DNA of 64,000 nucleotides from Streptomyces sp. NBC_00557 (GTDB lineage: Bacteria > Actinomycetota > Actinomycetes > Streptomycetales > Streptomycetaceae): contig NZ_CP107796.1 in NCBI RefSeq assembly GCF_036345995.1, positions 1,736,001 through 1,800,000 of the forward strand, read 5' to 3'. Under the pieces are notes generated by a model, which was given only the letters and a program-made list of their open reading frames with translations, was not told the origin of the DNA and made no database searches. The stretch's first letter is position 1, and the number at the start of each line of letters is the position of its first letter. This document shows, in pieces, positions 26,439-38,219 of this stretch. The position numbers were made by a program, and so were the translations under genes.

Positions 26439-28598
26439 CTACTCCGGCCGCCTCGCGGCGTTCACGGCGTCGCAGGCGGGCGTGTCGACGGTGTGGAGCA
26501 GGAGGACGGCGATGTCGTCGGTGTGGCGGCCCTGGGGCCAGGTCTGGTGTACCAGGTCGTCGATCAGCTGATCGAGATCGGCTGCGCCGGTGCGGGAGAG
26601 GTGGCCGGCGAGAGCGGCGGTGGTGTCGTCGGTTTCCTGTCCGGGGACTTCCACCAGCCCGTCGGTGTAGAGGGCGAGGAGGGTGTTCAGGGGCAGCGGC
26701 ACGGTGGTGAGGGGGTACTGGGCGCCGGCGTGGATGCCGAGCAGGGGGCCGGGTTCGATGGTGAGAGGGGCGGTGTGGCCGTCGGGGCGGCGCATGAGCG
26801 GGGGCAGGTGGCCCGCGCTGGCGAGGGTGACGCGCCGGCCGGTGAGGTCGAGGTGGGCGGAGAGGCAGGAGACGAGGAGGTCGGGTCCCAGATCGGTCAG
26901 GACCCGGTTGGTGCGGGCAAGGACCTGGTCGGGGCCGGCGCCCGCGGTGGCATGGGCGTGGACGGCGGTGCGGACCTGCCCCATGAGGGCCGCTGCGGCG
27001 GTGCTGTGGCCCTGTACGTCGCCGATGACGGCCGCGACGGTGTGGCGGTCCAGCCGGATGACGTCGTAGAAGTCGCCCCCGATGTCCATGCCCTGGCTTG
27101 CGGGAAGGTAGCAGGCGGCCACGTCCAGGCCGGCGATGCGGGGCAGGCTGCGGGGCAGCAGAGCCTGCTGCAGGCTGTGGGCGAGCTGGTGCTTGGCGTC
27201 GTACAGGCAGGCGCGGTCCATGGCCTGGGCGATCAGCCCGGCCAGGGAGGTCAGGACGGCGCGCTCGTCGGCGGTGAAGGCGTGGGGCCGGTCGTAGGAG
27301 AGGACGCAGCAGCCGACGGGCCGCCCCGAGACGATCAGGGGGAGGAACGCCCAGGCCTGTTTGCCGCTGATCCTCGGTGCCTGCGGATAGCTGCGCGCCA
27401 TGTCGTCCGGGTCGGTGATGAAGGAGGGCACGCCACGGGCGATGACCTGCCCGGCGGGCGTGAGGGCGGTGTCCAGCGGCAGGCCGTCGAGCCGTTCGAC
27501 GGCCTCGGGCCGGTAGCCCCGGTGGCCGGTGATCCTCAGGCGCCCGGCGTCGGCGACGGACAGGACCAGGCCCTGGGCGCCGAAGACGGGCAGGACCTCG
27601 GCGGCGACCAGGTCGACGACATCGCGTACGCCCACGGCCTCGGTCAGGGCCGCGGACAGGTGCATCAGCTGGTACATGCGGCTCACGCCGACATGCCCGC
27701 CGACGGTGGGCGGCCTGATCGGCACCGGGACCACGGGCGGCCGGTCGGCGAGCGCGGTCTCGACGATGCGGACGCTGGTTCCGTCGGGGCCGGGGAAGAA
27801 GTAGAAGTCCAGCCAGGTGGCGGGCGGGCGCAACGCGTGGAAGAACGTGGGCTCCTGGCTGAGCAGTGCGGTGCGGTACTTGTCCGCGTAGGACGGCTCG
27901 TCGAGCCAGGGCAGAGCCCGCCAGGGCGGCCGGCCCAGCAACTGAGCGGCGTCACCGCCCAGCAGGCGGGCGGCGCCGGAGGTCACCAGTGTGATCCGGC
28001 CCTCCGTGTCCAGGGCGAGGCTGCCCCCGGGCAGGCGTTCGGCGAAGCCGGCCACGGCCTGCGAGCCCTGCTCGCCCTGGCCGTGGACGTCCACGAGCCG
28101 TGGCCGGTCGGGGATGACGGGCGGCCCGTCGGCAGCCTGGAGCAGGCCGCCCATGCGGTGGGCGGCATGTGTCATACGTGCGCGCTCGCAGGCGTCCATG
28201 TACGGCGCGTGCGCGGCGGGCCACAACAGCAGCAGGGCGCCCCGGCGGGCGCCCCGGCCCGGAAGGGGCGCGGCGGCCATGCAGAAGCGATAGGGAAGCG
28301 CGGCGGCGGCGCGCGGGTAGCAGCGCGCCAGATCCTCCAGGCCGCCGATCCACACCAGGCGGTTCTCGCGTACGGCGTCGGCCACCGGGTCCGGGGCGGC
28401 GAGCGCGATGCGGGTCCAGGGCTCGGCATACTCGGCCGGCAGGCCGCCGGTCACCACCAGGCACAGCGCCCGCTCGTGCTCGTCGAGCACATAGACGCCA
28501 CCGCCCGAGGCCCCGGTGCGGCGCACGGCCGTGGCCAGCGCCTCGTCCAGAGCCCGCTCCGGCGTCCGTGCGGCGGACCGCTCACCGTGTCGGGACAT
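26439..28598 (-). CDS. GAF/PAS sensor with SpoIIE-type PP2C phosphatase domain
   Basis: The 719-residue protein starts with a GAF-like sensor (about residues 20-160), a PAS-like part (about 200-300), a second GAF (about 320-470), then a PP2C/SpoIIE phosphatase. Catalytic motifs are MDIGGDFYDV (about 512), GDVQGHSTAAA, LYTDGLVE and HTDDIAVLLL. Such proteins dephosphorylate anti-sigma-factor antagonists in stress signalling. The frame is open further upstream; ATG 28598 is chosen because upstream sequence looks non-coding in composition, but the ribosome site is weak. No anti-sigma or STAS gene is next to it; the stress-protein island follows. Confidence 0.88.
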   Translation of the reverse strand: MSRHGERSAARTPERALDEALATAVRRTGASGGGVYVLDEHERALCLVVTGGLPAEYAEPWTRIALAAPDPVADAVRENRLVWIGGLEDLARCYPRAAAALPYRFCMAAAPLPGRGARRGALLLLWPAAHAPYMDACERARMTHAAHRMGGLLQAADGPPVIPDRPRLVDVHGQGEQGSQAVAGFAERLPGGSLALDTEGRITLVTSGAARLLGGDAAQLLGRPPWRALPWLDEPSYADKYRTALLSQEPTFFHALRPPATWLDFYFFPGPDGTSVRIVETALADRPPVVPVPIRPPTVGGHVGVSRMYQLMHLSAALTEAVGVRDVVDLVAAEVLPVFGAQGLVLSVADAGRLRITGHRGYRPEAVERLDGLPLDTALTPAGQVIARGVPSFITDPDDMARSYPQAPRISGKQAWAFLPLIVSGRPVGCCVLSYDRPHAFTADERAVLTSLAGLIAQAMDRACLYDAKHQLAHSLQQALLPRSLPRIAGLDVAACYLPASQGMDIGGDFYDVIRLDRHTVAAVIGDVQGHSTAAAALMGQVRTAVHAHATAGAGPDQVLARTNRVLTDLGPDLLVSCLSAHLDLTGRRVTLASAGHLPPLMRRPDGHTAPLTIEPGPLLGIHAGAQYPLTTVPLPLNTLLALYTDGLVEVPGQETDDTTAALAGHLSRTGAADLDQLIDDLVHQTWPQGRHTDDIAVLLLHTVDTPACDAVNAARRPE

Positions 28599-28935
28599 CG
28601 CCCGGTCCCGGTCGGTCCCTGCCGGCGCACCGGCGGATGAAGCGGAAGCGGGCTCCGCCGCTGACGCCCGGCGCACCGGCGGCCGGCGCCAGCGGGCGCC
28701 GGGCTGCCTCGGACCGGATACGGCGCCACCGGGTCGGGCAGTCCGCCCGCGGGGGCCCGGCATGGCGGTACCGGCGGCCGGCACCGGCGGGCTCCGGCGG
28801 GGACGGCCGGCACCGGGCACGGCGTCCGTCGCACATACCAGGACAGTACGCCCGCGCAGCGACGACGGCGCCCCATCAGTCCGGGAGGTACGTCCGTGAC
28901 GGGGTGCGACGGCCGGGGAACAGTGCCCGGGGCCG
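28599..28935. other. Intergenic stretch, no gene seen
   Basis: 337 bp between the phosphatase and the small lipoprotein. It is very GC-rich with several short CCGGC-type inverted repeats. The phosphatase frame is open through much of it, so its start may lie here; otherwise nothing recognisable. Confidence 0.4.
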
Positions 28936-29124
28936 TCACGGCGAGGCGGCCACCGAGGGCGCCGCGGTCTGCTCGGCTGGGACCGGATCCGGTGCGGGCG
29001 TGCCCGGGGCGGCGTCCGGCTCCTCCGTCTCGGCAGCGCCGCAGGAGGCCAGAACCGAGGCGGTCAGCGCCGCGGCGAAGCTGCGTCCGCTGCTCTTGAG
29101 GGTGCGGATCTGCTGGATGTCCAT
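28936..29124 (-). CDS. Small putative lipoprotein
   Basis: This 62-residue protein has a basic N-terminus, the hydrophobic stretch SFAAALTASVLASC with a lipobox-like LASC, and an acidic, Pro/Ala-rich tail (EEPDAAPGTPAPDPVPAEQ). Features are those of a small lipoprotein with no folded domain. The ATG at 29124 follows AGAAGG. No homologue recognised. It lies at the edge of the stress island. Confidence 0.5.
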   Translation of the reverse strand: MDIQQIRTLKSSGRSFAAALTASVLASCGAAETEEPDAAPGTPAPDPVPAEQTAAPSVAASP

Positions 29125-29350
29125 AGCTGATGCCTTCTGCAGTGGCCCGGCGACATCGCAACCGGCGCCCGGGCGCCGAGTCGAGGGCGGCTCTACCGCG
29201 ACAACCCGCCAACGATCCGCCCGCGCGCACGATGCGCAACACCACCCGAACAGGCCAACGTCTGCAGGAAGAGGCCGGCGCCTGCCCCGAGAGGCCGGCC
29301 CCTGCGCGAAGAGGTGACGCCCGCGCGCCGCCCCCTCACGGCACCGCCCC

Positions 29351-29635
29351 TTATTCGCCGCGGGAGTTGAGCACCGGAGTCCGCGCGGCGGGCCTGTCCA
29401 CGCCGCGCCCGGCATGCGGAAGCCGGGTGCCCGGTGCTCCGCCGGAGGGGGCGTGGCGCGTCATGCGGCGCCGCAGCAGTGCGATCTCGGCGCTCAGCCG
29501 GCCGGTGACCAGCCTGCTTCGGGACGGCGGCAGCGGCAGACGGTTCTGCCGGACGTACGCCCTCCACTCGCGGTACACGCCGGGCGCGAGGACGGCGAGG
29601 AGCAGGATCAGGGGGACCACGACAGCGGATATCAC
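29351..29635 (-). CDS. Small membrane protein
   Basis: The 94-residue product starts with a transmembrane helix (VVVPLILLLAVLAPGVYREW, about residues 5-24), followed by a strongly basic cytoplasmic region with many Arg. GTG 29635 follows GGAAGGG. It is divergent from the 29793 gene, and the HAIR-like site lies between them, so it may be heat-inducible. Function unknown. Confidence 0.55.
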   Translation of the reverse strand: MISAVVVPLILLLAVLAPGVYREWRAYVRQNRLPLPPSRSRLVTGRLSAEIALLRRRMTRHAPSGGAPGTRLPHAGRGVDRPAARTPVLNSRGE

Positions 29636-29755
29636 GACAGGTTGCCCTTCCGGGATCAGGGTGTCGGACGGTTCGGCTGGAGTGGGTCTGCGCCGGTGGA
29701 CGCTCTTTTCTCATATACGACGCGGCAAGGAATATGACAACTTGACGAGTACTTT

Positions 29756-29776
29756 CTTGACAGTAGAAGACTCAAC
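29756..29776. promoter_or_regulatory. HspR/HAIR-like operator
   Basis: CTTGACA-N7-ACTCAAC agrees with the HspR consensus CTTGAGT-N7-ACTCAAG at 11 of 14 arm positions, with correct 7-7-7 spacing. A direct CTTGAC repeat starts at 29741. The site ends just before the ribosome site of the 29793 gene. Confidence 0.55.
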
Positions 29777-29792
29777 AAGGAGGTGGTGGGCC

Positions 29793-30350
29793 GTGCGGAT
29801 ACGGGCGCGGGCAGCCGGTGATCAGCTCCTCGTCCGTCTGCCGTGGCGCTTGGCCGTGGCCGCGCGGTGCCGGACTGTGCACATGCCGCTGGAACCCGTG
29901 TCGGAGGTCCGGGTGGAGCCGTCGTGGTGGCGGGCGCTGCGGATCGGCACGCCGGGCCGGCACTTCCGTTTCCGGCCGGGGCGGTGGTGCGCCGGAGAGC
30001 TGGTGCACGCCAGGGGCCGCGACTTCGTCGCGCTGACGGAGGGCGAGCCCGTCCTGGTCGTCGACTTCCGCCCCGGGCAGAGCCCGTACGCCCGCGTCGC
30101 CCTGTCCGTCGACGACCCGCACGGGCTGGCGGCGGCCCTGCGGCGGCTCAGCACGGAGTGGCGAGACAGCACGGAGAAGCGGCGCGGTGCGCAGAAGCTG
30201 CGCAGCCCGGGGAAGCCGACGGGCACCGGGCCGAGCCGTGGCCCCGCTCCGGGCGGCCCGGCTGCCGGCGACGCACGGGCGCCCGGCGAGGAGCCGGTCA
30301 CGGCGGCGCCGGAGCGCGCCGGCGCCGACGGGCTCGTCACGGTCGGGTAG
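29793..30350 (+). CDS. Hypothetical protein with proline-rich tail, possibly heat-regulated
   Basis: The 185-residue product begins with a beta-rich block of about 120 residues (LLVRLPWRLAVAARC, VSEVRVEPSWWRALRIG, FVALTEGEPVLVVDFRPGQ) and ends with a disordered Pro/Gly/Ala tail of about 60 residues. I recognise no family. Start GTG 29793 follows AGGAGG. The HAIR-like site immediately upstream suggests control by HspR, which is the only functional clue. Confidence 0.65.
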   Translation: MRIRARAAGDQLLVRLPWRLAVAARCRTVHMPLEPVSEVRVEPSWWRALRIGTPGRHFRFRPGRWCAGELVHARGRDFVALTEGEPVLVVDFRPGQSPYARVALSVDDPHGLAAALRRLSTEWRDSTEKRRGAQKLRSPGKPTGTGPSRGPAPGGPAAGDARAPGEEPVTAAPERAGADGLVTVG

Positions 30351-30357
30351 CGCGGGG

Positions 30358-30384
30358 TCCCTCCGGCCGCCGCAGCCGGAGGGA
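30358..30384. terminator. Hairpin between convergent genes
   Basis: 10-bp perfect stem (30358-30367 with 30375-30384) and 7-nt loop in the 44-bp gap between two convergent genes. Confidence 0.7.
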
Positions 30385-30394
30385 GCGGCCCCGG

Positions 30395-31294
30395 TCAGCG
30401 CGGGCTGGAGCCGAGCCGTTCGATGGCCTCCAGGACGCCCTTGCGGTGGGCGTGGGCGCGCTCGTAGCCCTCGAGGACGTGCAGGTCGGACTCGGACAGC
30501 CCGGGGAGGCGCCGTTCGATCTCCTCGACGCTGAGCTGGCTGAAGCCGATGATGGGCAGGCTGTCCTCGGTGCTGACCGCTCCCTGGATCTGCTCGGCCG
30601 CGGCGCCCACCTCGGCGGTCTCCGTCACCCGCTCCTCGTCGGCGCCGGGATGCTGCCCGGGGTGGGTCATCCGGCGCAGCCGCTCGGCGACGGCCCGCAG
30701 CGGGCGGGTGGCCGTGTGGGCGAGGCCGCCGTCCGCCGGCTGTTCCACGCGGAAGCCGTCGCCCGCGGCGGCCACGGTGCGGGCCTGCCGGTCGAGGCTG
30801 TCCTCGAGCGCGGCCAGCAGTTCCTCGTCCTGGTGGCTTATCTCCCGCAGCAGGTCGACGGCGGCGCGGTCCTGGGCCTGACCGGCGAGGACCTCCCCGA
30901 CCCGGGCCGCGGCCAGGGCCCGCGCCGCGGCGGCGTACTCGTCCTCGGTGTTCTTCAGCACCTGGCGCTCGTCGGCCGGCCCGCGCCCGCGCATCACCCC
31001 GGTCACCGTCTTCTGCCCGAGGGTCAGCGGCAGCGTGGCCGTTCTCCAGGTGAGGCGGGCGGCGAACCGCGTCACGTCGGTCGCGCCGCCGAGCAGTCCG
31101 CGCGGCCGCAGTCCGCGGACGTGGCGGTCGATGCGGTGCACATGCTCCTGCATGTCGTCGGCGCGGCGTTCGAGCAGCTGCCGGTGCGGTCCGGGCGGCG
31201 CGAGGGCCGCGTCGGCCCGCAGCCGGTCGCGCGCTGCGGCATGGGCATGGTGGGCATCCTCGAGCGCCGGTATCAAGGTCTGCGTCATCGCCAT
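30395..31294 (-). CDS. Helical protein of unknown function, conserved C-terminal motif
   Basis: This 299-residue protein looks almost entirely helical. The centre contains SHQDEELLAALEDSL, recalling ferritin-like or chemosensory helices, and the last ~55 residues (LPIIGFSQLSVEEIERRLPG then EGYERAHAHRKGVLEAIERL) match a small helical domain found at the ends of several actinobacterial proteins, among them envelope and lipid-droplet proteins. No catalytic site is visible. It sits in the stress island and converges on the 29793 gene. Confidence 0.6.
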   Translation of the reverse strand: MAMTQTLIPALEDAHHAHAAARDRLRADAALAPPGPHRQLLERRADDMQEHVHRIDRHVRGLRPRGLLGGATDVTRFAARLTWRTATLPLTLGQKTVTGVMRGRGPADERQVLKNTEDEYAAAARALAAARVGEVLAGQAQDRAAVDLLREISHQDEELLAALEDSLDRQARTVAAAGDGFRVEQPADGGLAHTATRPLRAVAERLRRMTHPGQHPGADEERVTETAEVGAAAEQIQGAVSTEDSLPIIGFSQLSVEEIERRLPGLSESDLHVLEGYERAHAHRKGVLEAIERLGSSPR

Positions 31295-31534
31295 GGAGGG
31301 CTGCTCCCTGCGTGCGGGGATCGGGCGGCGTTCAGCGGCCGCCCGGCCGGCCGTACCCCTGCGGCTGGGCAGCCGGCATCATCCTGCGCGTCCCGCGCCA
31401 AGATCACCCGTCGGGAGCACCCCCGGCCAGGGACGGTGACATGCGGAAGCCCGGCCCGCGCCGCGTCCTCCCGGCCCCCGGAAACGGGCTGCCGGCATTC
31501 GGCCATCCGGGTGAGGGCGGCTGCCCGGAGAGCT

Positions 31535-31687
31535 TCAGGACCGGCCCGGGCGCTCCGGCTCCCCGCCGTCGGCGTCGAACACCCTGGTGAAGGTCGCGCC
31601 GCAGCGGCAGCGCGAGTGCTCGACCAGTTCGCCGTCCTCCGACACGCTCAGCCCCTGGCTGAGTCGCACATGCACATGATCACCCAT
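31535..31687 (-). CDS. Small cysteine-containing protein
   Basis: A 50-residue product with HSRCRCGATFTRVF, a single CxC pair that could bind metal, and an acidic tail. ATG 31687 follows GAGGAA at a slightly long distance. Similar very small proteins occur in Streptomyces. Function unknown and coding status moderately sure. Confidence 0.45.
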   Translation of the reverse strand: MGDHVHVRLSQGLSVSEDGELVEHSRCRCGATFTRVFDADGGEPERPGRS

Positions 31688-31944
31688 GATGAGCTGCTTT
31701 CCTCGAGGCTCGTGGTCCGCCTCATCGTGCGGGCTCGCTTCTGCCCCCGGCAATGCCGCAGCTCACATACTTCGCGCATGCGACCATGACGCCTCGCCGA
31801 CGCCTCGACGGACGACGCCTGGACGGCGCCTCGGCGGAGACCGATCCGGAGCGCGCCGGGCCGTACCGGGCCCGGGTCCGGTAGGGCCCCGCGCAACCCG
31901 CCCCCGGGCGGTGCGCGCCGCGCGGGGGCGGAAGGGCAGGTCGC

Positions 31945-32325
31945 TCAGGACCGGTGCGTGGACGGCTGTTCGGCTCCTGCCTGCGGCTGGGGATGGCCGG
32001 CGGCGTGGAGCATCGGTGCGGCGTGCCGCTCCGGGCGGTCTGCGCCCTCGGCCGGGACGCGGCTGCGGGGCGCGGCGGCGTCGCCGGGCAGGGGCACGGG
32101 GCGGCGGGCCACGAGGCGCCCGACCCAGCGCCGGCCGCAGTGTGCGCACGGCGGCGCGCCCTGCGGGGTGTACGGGGAGGGAACCGCCGCGTTGTCGCGG
32201 TAGAAGACCTCCCACTCGGCGTCGAGGGCGTCCCGGTAGCGCTGCACGTCGTAGTCGACGCTCCAGCGGTGCCAGCACGAGCCACAGGTGAACTCGACAC
32301 GTTCGACGGCAAGTTCGGTGATCAC
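31945..32325 (-). CDS. Zinc-ribbon protein
   Basis: The 126-residue product contains two CxxC knuckles, FTCGSCWHRW (about residue 13) and PCAHCGRRWVGR (about residue 60), the four ligands of a zinc ribbon, and then a disordered Pro/Ala-rich tail. GTG 32325 follows AGGAGGTG. It is divergent from the J-domain gene and shares a promoter region containing a HAIR-like site, so it is probably part of the stress island. Function unknown. Confidence 0.65.
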   Translation of the reverse strand: MITELAVERVEFTCGSCWHRWSVDYDVQRYRDALDAEWEVFYRDNAAVPSPYTPQGAPPCAHCGRRWVGRLVARRPVPLPGDAAAPRSRVPAEGADRPERHAAPMLHAAGHPQPQAGAEQPSTHRS

Positions 32326-32423
32326 GGCACGGCACCTCCTGTCGGGTCGGCGAGTGTGGTCTCCAAGGCGTACGAACAGCCCCTCGGACCCTCTGGCAAT
32401 CCCTATACCTCCCCGCCCCGGAT

Positions 32424-32444
32424 CTTGACAAGAATCGGCTCAAG
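32424..32444. promoter_or_regulatory. HspR/HAIR-like operator before J-domain/DnaK genes
   Basis: CTTGACA-N7-GCTCAAG matches CTTGAGT-N7-ACTCAAG at 11 of 14 positions with exact spacing. It lies between the zinc-ribbon gene (minus) and the J-domain gene (plus). Confidence 0.6.
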
Positions 32445-32512
32445 TTTTATTTCATGGCTGTAGGCAACCAATGGCGAAACCGCAGCTCGCGGCGGGCGAG
32501 GAGGTGGCCGGG

Positions 32513-32887
32513 ATGCAAGCGCGGGATCAGGGAGCGGACCTGTACGCCGTGCTGGGGGTGGAGCCCTCGGCACCGTCCGAGGTGATCACCTCCGCCTTCC
32601 GCGCCAGGGTGCGGGAGCTGCGCCCGGACACCCGCGTCGACGCGGTCACCGCCGAACGGTTCGGTGAGGTGCGGGCGGCGTACGAGACGCTCCGCGATCC
32701 GGTCCTGCGCGCGGCCTACGACCAGACGCACGAGCACACGGGCGGGCGGGCCGGGCCGGCGCCCGGACGCGGTCCCCGCTCCGCGCGGCCGCCCCGGGCC
32801 GCGCGGCGTTACCTCGTGGTGCTCGGGGCCGCTCCCCCCGAGCCGCCCCTGCGCGCCGGTCCCGTCCGGTGGGAACCGCCGCGATGA
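32513..32887 (+). CDS. J-domain-like protein with HPD replaced by RPD
   Basis: The 124-residue protein has one J-domain at its N-terminus (DLYAVLGVEPSAPSEVITSA, then FGEVRAAYETLRDPVLRAAYD). The invariant HPD between helices II and III reads RPD (RVRELRPDTRVD), which should abolish stimulation of Hsp70 ATPase. There is no Gly/Phe or zinc region; the tail is basic and Pro-rich. ATG 32513 is chosen for GAGGAGG at ideal spacing; an ATG at 32471 is less likely. It is 66 bp ahead of dnaK and almost surely co-transcribed. Confidence 0.8.
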   Translation: MQARDQGADLYAVLGVEPSAPSEVITSAFRARVRELRPDTRVDAVTAERFGEVRAAYETLRDPVLRAAYDQTHEHTGGRAGPAPGRGPRSARPPRAARRYLVVLGAAPPEPPLRAGPVRWEPPR

Positions 32888-32953
32888 CCCCGTGCGGCAC
32901 GCAGGGCACACGGACAAGGCGCGCACAGCACCAGGACAAGGAGGGAGAACCAG

Positions 32954-34828
<1,875 letters not shown>

Positions 34829-34927
34829 GAACAGGGACGTGGCCGGCCCGCCCGGCCGCCGTACCGTGCGGCGTGGCGCGGGCCGGGTTCCCTTGCCGTC
34901 GGGCATCCCGAAGTGCTAAACGAACAC

Positions 34928-34954
34928 TTGGCACTCTCCCCTCGAGAGTGCCAA
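34928..34954. promoter_or_regulatory. CIRCE operator (HrcA binding site) before groEL
   Basis: Perfect inverted repeat TTGGCACTC-N9-GAGTGCCAA, matching the CIRCE consensus TTAGCACTC-N9-GAGTGCTAA except for one compensated base pair. It lies about 125 bp upstream of the groEL start. Confidence 0.93.
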
Positions 34955-34989
34955 CGGCTGGGTCGGGTGACGTGCTCGTGCGGCCGTGA

Positions 34990-36699
<1,710 letters not shown>

Positions 36700-36724
36700 C
36701 CGTCGCCGTCCGGTGACGGCCCGG

Positions 36725-36768
36725 GGCGGGTGCCCGGCGGTCTCCGCACAGGACCGCGGACACCCGCC
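36725..36768. terminator. Composite hairpin after groEL
   Basis: Outer arms GGCGGGTG (36725) and CACCCGCC (36761) enclose a second pair GCGGTC/GACCGC. It lies 26 bp past the groEL stop, ahead of the convergent cold-shock gene. Confidence 0.6.
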
Positions 36769-36914
36769 TCGCGGCGCGCGCCGGCGCCCGTCACGGCGCG
36801 GACGGCTCTTCAATCACGCGAACCTTCTGAACACGGACCGGGGCCTCGCATCACGCCCCCTCTCGGGTCACGAGCCGGTGCGCTGCGTCATGCGGCGAGC
36901 GGGGCGGAGCCGGA

Positions 36915-37115
36915 TCAGAGGACGGTGACGGCACTGGCCTGGGGGCCCTTGTGGCCCTGGGTGACCTCGTACTCGACCCGCTGGCCCTCCTCCAGGCTCC
37001 GGAAGCCGGTGGCCTTGATCTCGGAGTAGTGCACGAAGAGGTCGGGACCGCTGTCCTGCTCGATGAAACCGAAGCCCTTGTCGGCGTTGAACCACTTGAC
37101 GGTGCCCTGCGCCAC
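36915..37115 (-). CDS. Cold-shock protein (CspA family)
   Basis: The 66-residue single-domain nucleic-acid-binding protein carries RNP1 KGFGFIE (residues 13-19) and RNP2 DLFVHYSEI (about 25-33), starting [17 protein letters not shown] as CspA proteins do. It is thought to melt RNA structure at low temperature or under stress. It lies downstream of hsp20 on the same strand, but a hairpin between them suggests separate transcription. Confidence 0.96.
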   Translation of the reverse strand: MAQGTVKWFNADKGFGFIEQDSGPDLFVHYSEIKATGFRSLEEGQRVEYEVTQGHKGPQASAVTVL

Positions 37116-37207
37116 GCTCGCTCCTGCTGTGTCGTACCGGTGTCAGCGGCGACATTCTCGCCGGGGATTCCTTCCGGACGCCGGGCGACACGCCTGGCCG
37201 GACGCAC

Positions 37208-37237
37208 ACCGAGCCCGCCGCGACGGGCGGGCTCGGT
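37208..37237. terminator. Terminator after hsp20
   Basis: 12-bp perfect stem (37208-37219 with 37226-37237) and 6-nt loop, 21 bp past the hsp20 stop. Confidence 0.75.
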
Positions 37238-37258
37238 CGCCGGGTGCGGGCACGGCCG

Positions 37259-37711
37259 TCAGCCGGTGATCTCGATGCGCCGGGGCTTGGCCTTCTGCGC
37301 CTTGGGGACGGTGACGGTCAGCACGCCGTCGGCGAGTTCGGCGCTGATGTGCTCTTCGTCGGTGTCCTGCGGCAGCGTCACCCGGCAGTCGAACCGGCCG
37401 GTGCGCCGGGTGCGGTGGCGCAGCACGCCGGTGCGCTCCTTCTCCTCGATCTCGCCGTGCACCGACAGCTCGCCGGCGTTCAGCTCGACCCGGATGTCGT
37501 CCTTCTTCACACCGGGCAGATCGACCTCGAGGAGGTAGGCGTCGTCGGTCTCCTCCAGATCGGCCGGCGGCGCCCACGCCTGACCGGCCAGGCCACCGCC
37601 ACCGGGGACGGCCGTCTGCCACAGCCGGCCCATCCGGTCGTACAGGTCCTGGAACTCCCTGAACGGGTCCCAGACCGCACTGCCCTGCTCGTGCCGCACA
37701 GGAAGCGTCAT
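37259..37711 (-). CDS. Small heat-shock protein, Hsp20/alpha-crystallin family
   Basis: The 150-residue chaperone starts VWDPFREFQDLYDRMGRLW, a typical sHSP N-terminus, followed by an alpha-crystallin domain (about residues 48-140; DAYLLEVDLPGVKKDDI, and the closing ELADGVLTVTVPK) and the C-terminal IxI-like RRIEITG. It holds unfolded proteins for refolding by DnaK and GroEL. The ATG follows GGAAGGAGA. I saw no RheA-type TGTCATC-N5-GATGACA box and no HAIR upstream, so its control is open. Confidence 0.95.
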   Translation of the reverse strand: MTLPVRHEQGSAVWDPFREFQDLYDRMGRLWQTAVPGGGGLAGQAWAPPADLEETDDAYLLEVDLPGVKKDDIRVELNAGELSVHGEIEEKERTGVLRHRTRRTGRFDCRVTLPQDTDEEHISAELADGVLTVTVPKAQKAKPRRIEITG

Positions 37712-38219
37712 TTCCGATCATCTCCTTCCGAAAGGCTCCGGGACCGCTCGTACGACGGTCCGTCGGCGTTCCGGAAGTCCCCCTGACCGGGACCTCCATT
37801 AAGGGACAACCGACGTACAGGCGCCCATATTCCCCGTGACGGACAGAAGGGGAAAGGCGTCACCGGCACACGAGGTGGTCACGGTGACATCCCTCACAGC
37901 GCGAGCGGCACCTAGGCGCCCGGCTTAGTAGGCGCGGCTCCGCCGACATGGGGGACTTGTCCGGCTTGCCGTCGGCGCCGGCCATCCGCCGGGCCGGGAA
38001 ACCGTCTCCGCCCGGCTCGGTCCCGTATCCGCCGCCGTAGGCCCTTCCTGACGGCCCGCCAGGCGAGAGCAAACATCGCGGACGCGAACCCGGCACCTCT
38101 GCGGCCGCCTGACAAGAGGCGTCCTCCCCTACTACCGCTCCTCGTAGAAACGCCCTTTGCGCTCCTTGTGAAGCCCTCCCGAAAATGAGCGCCCCGCGAT
38201 CACCGAACGAGGTTGACGA
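37712..38219. other. Intergenic region between hsp20 and CAP gene
   Basis: 508 bp holding the divergent promoters. It is less GC-biased in places (CCATTAAGGGAC near 37797). A 67-codon open frame on the minus strand (37912-38115) is Arg-rich, lacks a ribosome site and looks spurious. No operator recognised. Confidence 0.4.

Noticed and set aside
28599..28820. Longer start for the SpoIIE-type phosphatase at 28820
   Set aside because: The added 74 residues are Arg/Pro/Ala-rich without pattern, and no ribosome site precedes the upstream ATG.
29268..29328. Three imperfect 20-bp tandem units GAAGAGGCCGGC...
   Set aside because: Weakly conserved, non-coding and short; no functional signal beyond GC-rich slippage.
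37912..38115. 67-codon minus-strand ORF
   Set aside because: Arg-rich product, no ribosome site, no motif; it lies in the promoter region of the CAP gene.
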